From the NCBI GenBank assembly GCA_900491605.1, contig UESW01005002.1:231753-295752 (forward strand): a DNA stretch of 64,000 bases, given 5' to 3'. The position numbers and the translations under genes are program-made. Origin of the DNA: Calamus simplicifolius (lineage: Eukaryota > Streptophyta > Magnoliopsida > Arecales > Arecaceae). Of this stretch, positions 20,765 to 32,900 are shown piece by piece. Each line of letters starts with the position of its first letter. Within the stretch, counting starts at the first letter, position 1. The notes beneath the pieces are model-generated. The model had not been told where the DNA came from, did not search any database, and saw only the letters and a list, made by a program, of their open reading frames with translations.

Positions 20765-23700
20765 GTAAATCCGGATTCAGATTTGTTTCCCCTTTTTCCC
20801 TTTCTTTTTTGATGTAAATTGACCTCCATTTTTCTCGGATCTGTGCTTTCTCTTCATTTCCTTCCTGTTGGCGTCCTTCATTTCATTTCCTTCCTGTTAC
20901 CGTCCTCCATTTCTCCTTTTCGTTGAATTCTTCTAGCCAGTGGAATTTGTTTGGGTCGTGAGGGATCTTACGGTAATGTGAGCTTTTTGTTTGTTTTTCA
21001 TGGTCTTCCATGAAGTCTAACCGCGGTTTGGGTCTGGTTGTTTCGGGTGATAGCGTTTGGAGTTGTGGTTTCTTGATGCATTTCGTGGGGAATCCTTAGA
21101 TTCGTCATGGATTCATCATTTAGGTACAAGTTTGGTGAGGTCCGACTGCTGTTTAGGGCTCAAAATTGAATCTTTTAAGTTGAAGACTGAAAATTAGTCA
21201 TGGGACATGCGCCATTCTTCTAACCTTTAGTAAGAAGTCTTTTTGGAAGTCTTATACCAGTTTTTTTAATTATATTGGTACTCAAGTTGTCAATTGTTGC
21301 ATGTATGGCTGTGAAGAGTTTTGTACGGTAACTTCAGCATGTGGCTCTCTATATGTGCACCAGCGGGACTTAGACAATTTTCTATCTTTGTGCTTGATTA
21401 CGTGGACTATTATATAGCATGTGTTGAAAATGCAATTGGATGCATTTGCTGTCCACTTGCTTATGTTTTATTAGTATGCTCTGCTCATGTTGTAATACTT
21501 TATTCGAATTATTACTTGGCGGTTTCGACCATTGACTAACTGCCTCACCTGTTCTGCTCTCATCATCTCCTGGTTGTTTTTCTTTTGGTTGCTGAGAAAT
21601 CTTTGCAGGGCCCTTGCAATGGGGCTTTCTGAAACATTGTGTTGTCGATTTGTAAATTGAGGTTGCTTTCGAGCAACCTGTGTATTATTTCATCTGTGGC
21701 TTTCTTAAACAAACTTAAAGTATCGATTGTATGAATTGTTAGGTCTTGTTCATAGCTATTGCTTTATTGAGGGTGTGCCTGATCTTCCTTCTCTTAATAA
21801 CGCCTTACTTTGGTTGTTGGAAAAATTTCATGACAAGAATTGTGACAAATTTAGACCATTTTCCTGAATATCAGCTACTACTTAAAACTATCATGAGTTA
21901 AGAACTCCAGAAACATGTTAGAATTACAATTTAAGTTTTAGGCAAAAGCACCTTAGTTATCATTTTAATCGGTATGACCCTCTCTTGCGGTATATATGTT
22001 CAGTGTATAATGTGCAAGCATTATGAGTACAACATATGGTTACAGATTTTAGAAATATAAACTTTTGTCCTAATAAAAAAGGTGCAGTGCAACTTGAAAC
22101 TTGTGGAATGTGGTGGGTGGAAAAAAGAACGGCAATGAGTGCCACTGATCAGGCTACTATTGCTATATTTTCTTTTCAAAGGGCTATAGTCTCTCATGCA
22201 ATAAAATATGCAAACTGCTTATTATATAAAAATAGCTTATGAAAGTAATATTCCTTACACCTACCTATGCTATATTTTTCATTGAGAACATGTCCATAAG
22301 TACTAAAATTATGCTGTTGCATGAGTCCAAGAAGTCTGGGTGGCAAATGCACATTTACTAATAATATGATAAAGGCAAGATGTCAAGCAGCAAGACAATA
22401 CAGCATGTGCAAGAGTTAACAATGAAGGATAGTTAAGGAAATATATGAAAAGAGAATGGAAAAAAAAAAAATACAGAAGTTTAATTTGAGTCTCTCTCAT
22501 AAATTTGGTTCTCTTGTTTGGTGAGAGTTCTTGGTTTGGTTCTACTTTGGATGGTCTACGCGATAAAGATGGAGACCACCCTTATCGATGGAGACCACCC
22601 TATATGAGCAGTGCTTTCCCAATCTCTAGACCAGTTTTCCATGAGAGGCCACTTCTTTGAAGACCAGAGTCATTGGAAAGCCTTTGGGCTTTAGACCTTT
22701 CAAGAGGGGAGAGTGAAAGCCTTCATGCTTGAGACCTTGATAGCTAGAATTTTTTAAGATAGAGTGATTTATGTGCTTCAAAAGCTGCTTGGAATCTTGA
22801 ACCCACACTTTTTAAGCACTTTCTTTCTTAAACCATTTCTAGAAAATTTGCTTCTTTGCACCTTATTCCATTCTTACTCCAGTCCTTGACTTTGTCTATT
22901 AATGGTGTCATTGTCCTTGGGGTTTAGTTAACCAAGAAGAGATACATGACAGCTTCTCTTCTCACTTAAAACATGAGCTTGGAATTGACTTGACTTTCTG
23001 GGTTGGGGGGTTGGGAAGGACGATGAGTGAGCTACGAAGGTCAAACGCCAGTGTAAGCCTACACCATAGCTGCTTTAAGTTAATTATCTCCTTCTAAGAT
23101 CTCTCACGCATTGTTGTCGTCATTGTTGTGATCCTGACCTTTTGTAGAAGCTCCAGCAAAAGATTTCCTAGTAGAAGCATGGACTGACAAGAAATTTCAA
23201 CATCCAACCAGATTGTGTTATAGTTTTTAGTTACCATTTTTTACGTTCTAACCTTGGACTTTTCTATTGGACCATGGTTCTGTATCAATTCTAGAAAAGG
23301 ACCATGTTTAAAAGCTTCCCTTTGCTGATATGATCTGAAATACTGTTGGATAGCAATTAGGATAATGTACTGTTATGGTTAGAGGATCGTTATTTTTTTC
23401 CTTCTTTAACTTAATAAATTTAAAAGTCGCAGGAGTTAGCTGGCTTATTATAATAAATTTAACCTTGTGAGTGATTGGCTGGTTATATATGTGGGTTTCT
23501 CACCAAGACGAAAGTTGAGAACCAAGAATAGTGGGCTGTAGCTATTTTCATTGAGGAAAAGATACAATTTTTGATATTAGGGACCAGGGCTCTAATTAGG
23601 GGCAGGATGGGAACTGGCCAAGGAGATTGAGGGAAAAAAGGGCAAAATACCTTTTGCCCCTCTCAAGTTTCAACTTTTTCCCATGGGTTCTATTTTCTTT

Positions 23701-26700
23701 AAAAAATTATAATCCAGTCCTCAAATTAATTGTCCGACATAGTGCCATATGGCCATTGCATTACCTTTTAATGCCTGGCATTAGAAGACCAAAATATCCT
23801 TTCTTTCTCTACCCCATTTTTCTCACTCTATAGTTTTCTATTATGATAGGAGACTCCTAATTATTCTCTCCCTCTCTCTAGTTTTCTATTCTGATAAGAG
23901 ACTCCTTATTAGTCTTCTTGTAATAAGAAATCTTAGAGAGAGAGGGATGGCTGGTAAGATAGTGGTAGAGGAGGTGGAGATGGAGTTTGGCTTTGGCCTA
24001 CTCTTGGGGCTTTCAGGAGGATGTGTTGGCATTGATCTTCAATGATCTCTATCCCTGTGGCCTTTTATTTTAGTGGCCTCCATGCCACTATTGTTGCCTT
24101 TAAGAAGGCCTTGCTAGACTAGTGCCACCACCTTTGCTTGTTGCCTCACCTTCGAACATAGCGTCGCATAACAATTATACCATTTCGTATTGATACCAAA
24201 CCAAGACTTAGTATTGATACATCTAAGTTTTGATGCATTAAACTGACTTGTGTATCGAGCAATACTGATATTGTACTAGTGTAACACTTGTACAGGTCCA
24301 GTGTCAAAATGGCAAATCTTGCTAATGACGATTTGAAGTCCACTCCTATTGTGCCCTCTATCACTTCTTCGTCATTGCCCTGCTCAGCATTTGGATCTAC
24401 CAAAATCCTGAGCTTGACAATGTCAGCTGCATCCTTTGGGGCTTCCTCTTCAACGTTGCCTATTGTATTATCCTGAAAGAGCTCGATCCCCTTGACCTTG
24501 ATGTTGACCCTCTCCTTTAGGTCTTTGTCTTCAAGATGCTCACCAAATTCAATGGTGCCACCTCTCTTCTCTTCATCTACGGCCATGAGCTTGCTTACAA
24601 CTATCTCTTCCTGAGCACCATTCACTCCATCAACCTTGCTGCCAATGCCCTCCTTGAGGTCATCACCGTTGCCTCTACTAATCCCTCCCCAATTTAAAAT
24701 CCCATGTTGCCCTACACCCAAATTTTCTCTGCTGCTTTCAAGCCCAACGATCCCACCTTTGCCAGGACACTATTGTTGCCTCTCATCCTTCACTGCCGCC
24801 TCCCTTCAGCCGATTGGCCTTCGGCAATCTTTGGAGACTTCTCAACCTTGTGGTTAGAAATGTTCGTCTCAAGGTCCCCAATGATTGGGCTGCTGCTCGA
24901 CTCTTCCCTTTCTCACCTAGTTACAATGAGATAGTAGTTTTAGCTGATTGCATGTTGTTGCTCATCTAGATGCACAAGCTCAATGGCCGCCACATGGATT
25001 GGAAGGTGGCTGAATTGATGTCGGGCTTGAGTGGGTGTTCTCAACAATTTCCTTTCTCCTAGAGCACCACCACTGGTGGGAGGAACTTTTTCTTTGCCAT
25101 AGGGTATGACAAGGATTGGCTAAATCAATTCATGGGGAGACCGTCAAGCTCCCTTAGTGCTCTCAAGTTGATATCTAGAAATGGGGGTCTTTGGGGTTTG
25201 ATGGGAGTACACATGTGCCTCTCCATGAGTTTTTGTGGTCCAATGATATGATTGGGTGGAGTTTGAGAGCACATGAGGTTGACTACTTACCAGGTTGTTT
25301 TCCATGGTACTTATTCCTCATCTCCCCTCCCCATCCCTGTTCATTAGCAAATCTTTTCTTGGAATAGGGTTCTATCTTTATTTTGCCCCAAATTTAGGAA
25401 ACCCTCTTTGAAAAGGTTATTGACGAAGATAATCATGTGATGACCTTGTGATGTGGAGTCTATTTGGCACCATCCTTTTCCTACCGGAATGAGTTGTATA
25501 AAGCTATAAAGATCCATGGGCATTTTGGGGACATTGTGACTTAAGATTAGTCATGTGAACCTTTATGCTGGCAAAGATAGATGGCTATTATCACATTGCA
25601 TCATCATAAAATTAACTTGAGGAGCTTGGTTGCAAAATTTTTTAATAAGAGAGGGTCTATGTAAACAGCATTGAAATTTGAGGGATCAAAGGGTATTTTC
25701 CCTCCAAAAAAAAAAAAATAAGGAAGAGGAAGAAGACAAGAGAAAAATGAAGGAATATAAGAGAACGAAAAGAAATGAGGAAATGTCAAAATAGGAGGGA
25801 AAATTGGATGGGAGAAAGAGAAGCATGAAGACATTAAATGGTTGGTCAGCTGGCTTCTTAGCACCCATGTTTCTTTAAACAATAAATAATGTGACTTGCC
25901 TCATTGTTATTAGCCAACTGGAGGGATTTCTAGGAGACTTTTAGAACACTATTTCCTCGAGGAAAGGCCACAAATTTATAAATAATGCCATGTTCTGTAA
26001 TATTTTTGGAAAACCTTAATAAATTAATGAAGAAGTTACAGTTTCTTGTTAGTTTTCCCCTACCCACTTTTCTACTTACCCTTTTATGCTCCTCTAGGGC
26101 ATGAAAATTCATTGTGAATGTGAAAGAGAGTTCACAAAAATTATATTAGTTCCAAGTCAAAATCTTAAATTTCATCAGCATGATTGATGGCACTACTATG
26201 CTTTTCTCTATAGGCAGCACATGATATTAGTGGTGGTCCTCGTTATGTAGTTTTGTGCGTTCATGCGCATGTTTGTGCATGTGTGTGTGCATGTTCGTTT
26301 GCATGTGCATATGTGAATGTGCACACTAATGTGGCTGAAGATCACAGTTGATGGTAGAGAAACTAAATATCATTTTACCTTAATTTTTTTGGCAAAAATT
26401 AATGATTTATTGATATGTCAGTGCTGTGTATTGAGTAGCAAGTTTTTAAACTTGGCAATGCTTTTTGGTTATCATTGTAGAATCTATTGGCTAACTTTGA
26501 AAATTGTCTTGAGGTAGCATGTGACACCCATTCTTTTGTGTCTAAAAAAGATTGATTTCTTTTTTATCAAGTATGATACAAGAATAAGTGCTACTGTGCT
26601 TGACAAGCTTCATATCACTCTTGCGGATAGCCTGCCATCAACAAGTTATGATTTTCCTACAAGTTTAATCATCTTGACCTTTTTCTATGTAAATATGTTT

Positions 26701-26940
26701 TATTTTCTTTGGATTGGAATATTGTCCTTTCTTTTTAATTTTGTCTGGATATTTTTATGTATTCTTAAGTAACTAGGATTCCAGCCATGTTCTCGCGGAT
26801 GTCAATGCTACTATTACATATATGATTATATTTATTTGTCCTTGCTTCTAAATGTTCTATCTGCCTTGGAAGAGGAAATGGTTGCTGAAGGTTAATACTG
26901 ATCATTTCTTTATTTTCACTAACAGGTCCCAGTTATCTGA
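20741..26940 (+). CDS. Possible 12-codon upstream ORF across intron 1
   Basis: After splicing 20764 to 26926, ATG at 20741 reads MVRPLFSQVPVI and stops at TGA 26938-26940, 19 bases before the main ATG at 26960. If translated it could lower or tune main-ORF initiation. It depends entirely on the predicted splice junction and transcription start. Confidence 0.25.
20765..26925 (+). other. IQD intron 1 (6.2 kb, in the leader)
   Basis: GT (20765) to AG (26925). AT-rich, with no recognised host gene. It contains a candidate long-inverted-repeat element at 23640-25702 and otherwise short degenerate repeats (for example alternating TG at 26250-26310). Open frames inside are chance. Confidence 0.7.
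23640..25702. mobile_element. Candidate MULE-like element with long imperfect TIRs
   Basis: The left end (23640-23765) and the reverse complement of the right end (25580-25702) share the same series of blocks: GGG(C/A)AAAATACC, then CCTCAA(G/A)TTTCAA, TAAAAAATT and TCCTCAA(A/G)TTAATT. By eye this is about 70% identity over about 120 bp. Flanks are A-rich, so a 9-bp target duplication cannot be judged (gggaaaaaa / tccaaaaaa). The interior (about 23990-25500) is richer in codon-like sequence than the surrounding intron but has stops in every frame, and I do not recognise it. It could be a Pack-MULE or simply a diverged non-autonomous element. Confidence 0.5.
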
Positions 26941-26959
26941 AAACTAAAGTGACAGAATA

Positions 26960-29900
26960 ATGGGTATTTCTGCAAAGTGGCTTAAATCATTGGTTGGGCT
27001 AAGAAAACCAGAGAAATCACAACATCCAGAGAAGGATGAAAATGTAAGACTGTCTTTTCCTGGCTCGTTTTGATATTGAATCTAAATAGATTTTATCTGT
27101 GCATCTGGCTTTTCATGTAATAACATTGTAATGTAATGCAGCTTTATCAATTCTTTCCATAAGCATCGGCATTGGGACATTGATTCAGTCGATTTGCTGA
27201 ATCTAAAGAACTCTGGTCCTTCTGGAGTTGTTTCAGAACTTATCAAATCTTTAAAAAAACAGGAACATGCCTTTAGTTGTTTGCCCTCAAAAATACGAAG
27301 CTTTCCAATGACTTGGCTAATTCTTAATATGCAACACATTTTTAAGAAGTTGTCTGATTACTTATGTAAAATCAGTCGTGGATACCAATGACAAAAGGAT
27401 ATACCTCAATTTTGGGGAAGCAAACATTGGTCTTTATCTTTAAGAATATCTTTTAGCATTATACTCATCTATCTCATGTTCACATCATTCCACAATTTTA
27501 TTTACAACTCTGTATTTAAAAAATTGAAAAGAGGCTAATTGAAAAGGCTGGATCAAGAAAGTGCCATCTCCCATTCTCTTCCTTAGATATTCTTCATGAA
27601 CAAGAACTCCAATTATAAGCTAGCTTCTAAAGTGGAATCCTCTACTTTGAGATTCCACTGGAAGAAGGGGCCTGGGGTTCCTCAAACTGATGTGCTTAGG
27701 ATTGTTAAAATACCTCCCAATGCTCTTCAGTCCCTTTGTCAATTTAGTGGTCCTTTCTTGGTCTGATATTTGGTTGCAATTATAACTCCAGCAATAGCGA
27801 CTACTGGAGGAGTGATATATGAATTTGTAAGTCCATCTGTCTCTGTCACAATACTGTGGTCCATATCATGAGACACAAAATCAAGATCTAATCCTTGTAA
27901 GACTCTTGATCAGCTTATGATAGGCCCAAGACTGCATATAAGTTATCTTAAGAAGTGACTTGTCGATCTTCTAGGCCCTATTAATCTGATTAAACACCTA
28001 AAGAAGTTTTCAAGCTTGCCTAGAAGAATGTCTGAAGATTTCACAAAATCCTAAAAGCTGTTTTTCCTGGTGAATAACAACTTTAAATTGAAAAGAGCTT
28101 CAAAAATCTCAAGAATGAGGAATCAGAGATAGGCGATAATTTTTGGAAGATGTCCCAAATTTAGTAATATATAAGTGAAATTTGAGCTAGCATTATATAT
28201 ATTCCTAATGGAATTCCATTATAACAACAGCTTGCTCCTCTACATTCTTTTCTAGATATTTAACAAAATTCATGTTTTCCACTTGTAATATGAGTGCGTT
28301 TATTCTTTTTCTTACCTGCTTCATAACTCATGAGCATTGCAGAAAAGGGTCACTGCTAGTAGGTTGTGGCACCGGAGGAAGCATTCTGTTGATCTTGATG
28401 GCGCTATTGTAGATAGCGAGTTTGCTGTTGGAACTGCTTCATTGACAGCAGATGCCAATATCCAGTCATGCTCACATTCTACATCTTCTCCAACCAACAC
28501 CTCTCTTCAAGTACAAGCATCTTGTCAAATTGAACAGAATACAAAAGAGGACTTGGCTGCCACAGTTATTCAAACTGCTTTTCGAGCTTTCCTGGTACTG
28601 AATCTTGTCTTTTTCATTGTATGCATGTTGGCGCCTATATGATCAACATCACTGCAAGTTATTTACAAATTAGTCAGTATAAGGTGGTGATATTGTATTT
28701 GCATTACGTAATCTGGTGCACAATATTATAATGTGCAACTACACTAGTAGAAATTATTTTACTGATAAACATGAACAAGACTATGAACTGCAAATGATAT
28801 TTTAACTGAGTTTCCAGGCATTTGATATCAGTCGTGAGGCCATGAAGTTATGAGTTTCCAGACATTTGATATCTCAATTCCCTTTGGGTACCGCACCATC
28901 TCTTGTCCTACTACTGTGAATACTCTTTCAAACCCCTTGTGTTTATTTATTATTAAAGACACATTGTTATCAGGTCATGGATTCTAAATATGAATGCAAG
29001 TCCATGTTTCAGTTTCATATCCTAATGGTCATGTCATGTCTGGGTGTGGATTCAGTAGAAAATCTGAAATCTGTTGGGCGTGGGTAAAACTGGTACTCTG
29101 TTGATTCTCTATACATTTTTATTAGCATAGCAAACAATTGTGCTTATTAAATTGTTAACTGTGGAAGGTTGTTTGCTATGAGGCATTGTTTGAGTATCAG
29201 ATGCCAATATGCCAACTTGACATTATCATGTGCTGTGTGGTAAGCACTGACATACAGTTGCTACCATGTCAGAGCAACATGCCAGAAAGGAACTGACGTG
29301 GTATTTACCTTGGTGTACGACGCTTGCTGATCAGCACTATAATCTATTCTAGGAAGTCTTATTAAATTACTCGAGTTCAAATTAACATTAGCTCTAGCAA
29401 TCACATTATGAAAGCATTTATGTACATTTGACTGGATGCTAACAAACTTTTACCCCACGTAGCATGGGTTGTTGAAATATGGTCATTCATGATATAAATA
29501 TGGCACTTTTGCGTTTATGTCAGAAGTATTTCTAAGAAAAGTAACAGCATGAGCTCCTTGCAAGTTGTTCTAGAGTGTGAGCTATACTCAAAAGAAACAC
29601 CTTTCTGTTTTGTGTTTTTAAAATGGAGAATCAGCACCGACAATAACAAACATTATTGGTGCCCTATTGGGTCAGCATTCACACTCAGTTCTTCCGGCCA
29701 AAACCATTTTGATCAGACTTGCTAAACCACACTTAAGAACTTTTAATGCATTTTGTTGAATATAATATGTAGCAGTTGCTGCATTTTGACCTTTATTTTA
29801 GATGACTGGACACTTTATGTTGTTGTTTCAGGCTAGACGAGCTTTACGAGCTCTGAAAGGACTGGTTAGACTTCAGGCCCTTGTTAGGGGTCATGCTGTG

Positions 29901-32900
29901 AGAAAACAAGCCGCAATAACTCTTCGCTGCATGCAAGCTTTGGTAAGAGTTCAGGCCCGTGTCAGAGCCAGGCGAGTTCGAATGGCATTAGAGAATCAAT
30001 TGGGGCAGCAAAAGGTTCAGCAACAAGCACATGAGGCTCATGTTCGAGAAACAGAGGTAGTGCTACCTAATTCCTGCTTACTGATTTGCTGTCATCACCA
30101 TCCATTTGTTATTGACTTGCATAAAATCTTTTGTTGGATACTTGCAATAACATTACTAAGCTTTTTTCTGTTTCAGTTTTTTCTCCTACATAGCTAATGT
30201 AATCAACCAGGAAAAATCCGATTAGAGCTTTATTTTTTATTGCTTGAGTTATACTCGGTGTCCTTTCATTATAAGCCACATGATATTTATACAAAATTAG
30301 GTAACATCTTTTCCCATAAAGTCACTCAAACAACTTGTTTAAGTTCTTTAATGATCATAAAAAACCCCAACTTGCATGTTAAAGATAAAAATGATGGCAG
30401 ACCTCAACTCCCTTCTATTAGTTATTTAGTTCATCCCTTTCAGAAAACAACTTTCCTAGTGTCAAATGTCTGTTGTTTTTATAATGATAAGGATTTGTCT
30501 TTAGGAAGATTCATCATCTTGTTACTAGAGATCATACCGATACCACATTGATAAAATGTTGTTGTGCCCGATACAGGATCGGTTTGGTGTACCAAGTTTT
30601 AGTACGCCCTCTGTACTGAGCCTAGCTTCGGTATTGTTACAGTATTCTATGTTTGGTATGGGACAATATTCATCGGTGCAGTGTACCATAGTCTTGGTAC
30701 TACTGGCAAAATGTTAAACAATAATTTCCTTGACTATTGCCATACTGTACATATGCAAGCATTTAGGCCTGTTTGGTTACTTGCAATTGATCAAAGTAGG
30801 AAGTGGCCACTTCTGGAGAAGAGATTTCTGATAAGTCACTTTCATTCTGTCCTCGACACATTTGGGCAGTGATAGACCTATGAACAAACTGTAACTCATA
30901 GAAGCCCATTCAAACAGAAGCAACTGGCCATGATAAGAAATCACCGATCAATTAAGAATCTATTGTTCCTTGCTGGGTGTTGGCAACTGTGCATCAAATA
31001 GTGCACCCTGCAGCTAATACCTATCAGAGCAACCATTCATCATTGTTGATAAACATAGTTACTGCAGCGGTTGCACAACATTGGATGAATTGGCTATCCA
31101 ATGATAGGTCAGCAGCTGCACGTTGAAAACTGTATAAAGATTTGTAATATCTCAAAAAAATTTCACGAACGTCATAATAACCCATGTTAACCCAAAATCA
31201 GTTCAATAATAGGTCAGATTTTCTCCAGCTTACACACAACCTCATAATGCTCAACAATCCTATTGCATTTATTTGGTACTGTTGCTGACAATTCTTAATC
31301 TTTATCTGCCATATCAAGTTATAGGATGAGGAACTCATAAAAGAACTATGTGTTCTTTGGAAGGGATCTAGATATGTGGCTGCATGTTCTTCACCTAATG
31401 TGCATGCAATGTGCATATCCTAGTCATTTCTTCATCACAAAATGTTAACTTAGTGGAACAGAAGATTTGGGATCTTAATCTTAGAGATGCTTTTAGTAAG
31501 ATCAGAATGAAAGAACCACTGTCCTTCAATGAGCAATAACTCACTGTTGGATGAGATAAGAATGTGATTTGAGTATAATTCTTGTCATCAGTGTATTTAG
31601 CTGGTCAAAAGAGGTGAAGTTTCCTTTTTTTTTAAATTGAAAAGTGATTTAAATCTTTGACTTTCTGTTATATAGTGTGCTGAGAGTTAGCTGTCTTTGT
31701 GATGGCTCATGCTCCAATGGAGGACTTATAAATTTGGGGAGTCATTTTAAATGCAATTATGTGATTAAAGACAAGGAAATGGTTAAGTTTGTAGAGATCA
31801 CATTTGTGCTCTCTTTGAAATTACAACTTAAGTGATGATGGCCTTAAATTTGGGCCTATCAGCCTGACATTTAAAAATAATGGCTTATTTTCTAACTAAA
31901 TCGTGCCTGATAGGTTGGAGATATTTTTTCTTCACATTCCTTTTTTATCTTGACCTTCCTTCTATATCTAACAACATGTCTTGTTGCCGCCAAATCACTT
32001 TTGAGGAGCGTCAAGCGACAGAAATGCTTCGTTGGCCTTCAGAGGAATGATAGGGACCACCTTCTTCAGCCGGAAACCTGCAAGAAAAGTTCCGGACCGA
32101 TGGTTCCGGTGGGGACCCTCCGACGCTCAAGTCAGCGATCTGGAGAACAGGAATTTTTTAATGAAAGAGTAGAGATTGAGCTCCCTTTTTTCTCGTTGGG
32201 GGATTGGGGTCTTTATATACCTGTTCGGGGGTCCCTCTTACCCTTCACTGGTAATAGCCGAGTAATATCTTTCGTTCTTCGTAGGTGGGCGTACTAACTG
32301 CTAAACATATGTCATAAGTACGCCTCTTAATTTTTTGGAAACCGTCCGTGACCTTAGTAATTGCCGGTTCATAATATTTGGTGACCGCCCGTGATCTTGG
32401 TAAAGCCATATGGAATTTCTTGCAGCACGCAGATGCTTGTCGGCCTCTGCCGCCGAGGCCGACGCCGAGATCGACGCCGAGATCGAGACCGGCGCCGCAT
32501 CGAAGCGGGCCGCGGCCGACATCAAGATCGAGGTGGGCCGCGGAGGAGATGGGCCCAAGGCCGCGCGGAGGTCGATGCCGATGCCGTTGCCGAGATCGAC
32601 GTCGTGTCGAAGCGGGCCGCGGCCGACACCAAGATCGAGGTGGGCCGCGGAGGAGATGGGCCTAAGGCCACACGGAGGTCGATGCCGACGCCGTTGCTGA
32701 GACCGACGCCGTGTCGAAGTAGGCCGTTGCCGAAGCCGACGCTGACGTCGTTGCTGAGACCGACGCCGAGACCAAGACGGGCGGAGTGCGCCAGATCGTG
32801 TGACATTGAGCTCGCAATTTCTCATCTCGTGGGTCGTGTGGGTCCCAAGGTATAGCCGTTGGGGGGAGAAGGATGATGTTGAGTTGAAGCCAATTGTCCC

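Noticed and set aside
24146..24721. 191-codon minus-strand ORF in IQD intron 1
   Set aside because: No recognised domain, lies in the candidate MULE interior, and frames on the other strand are equally open.
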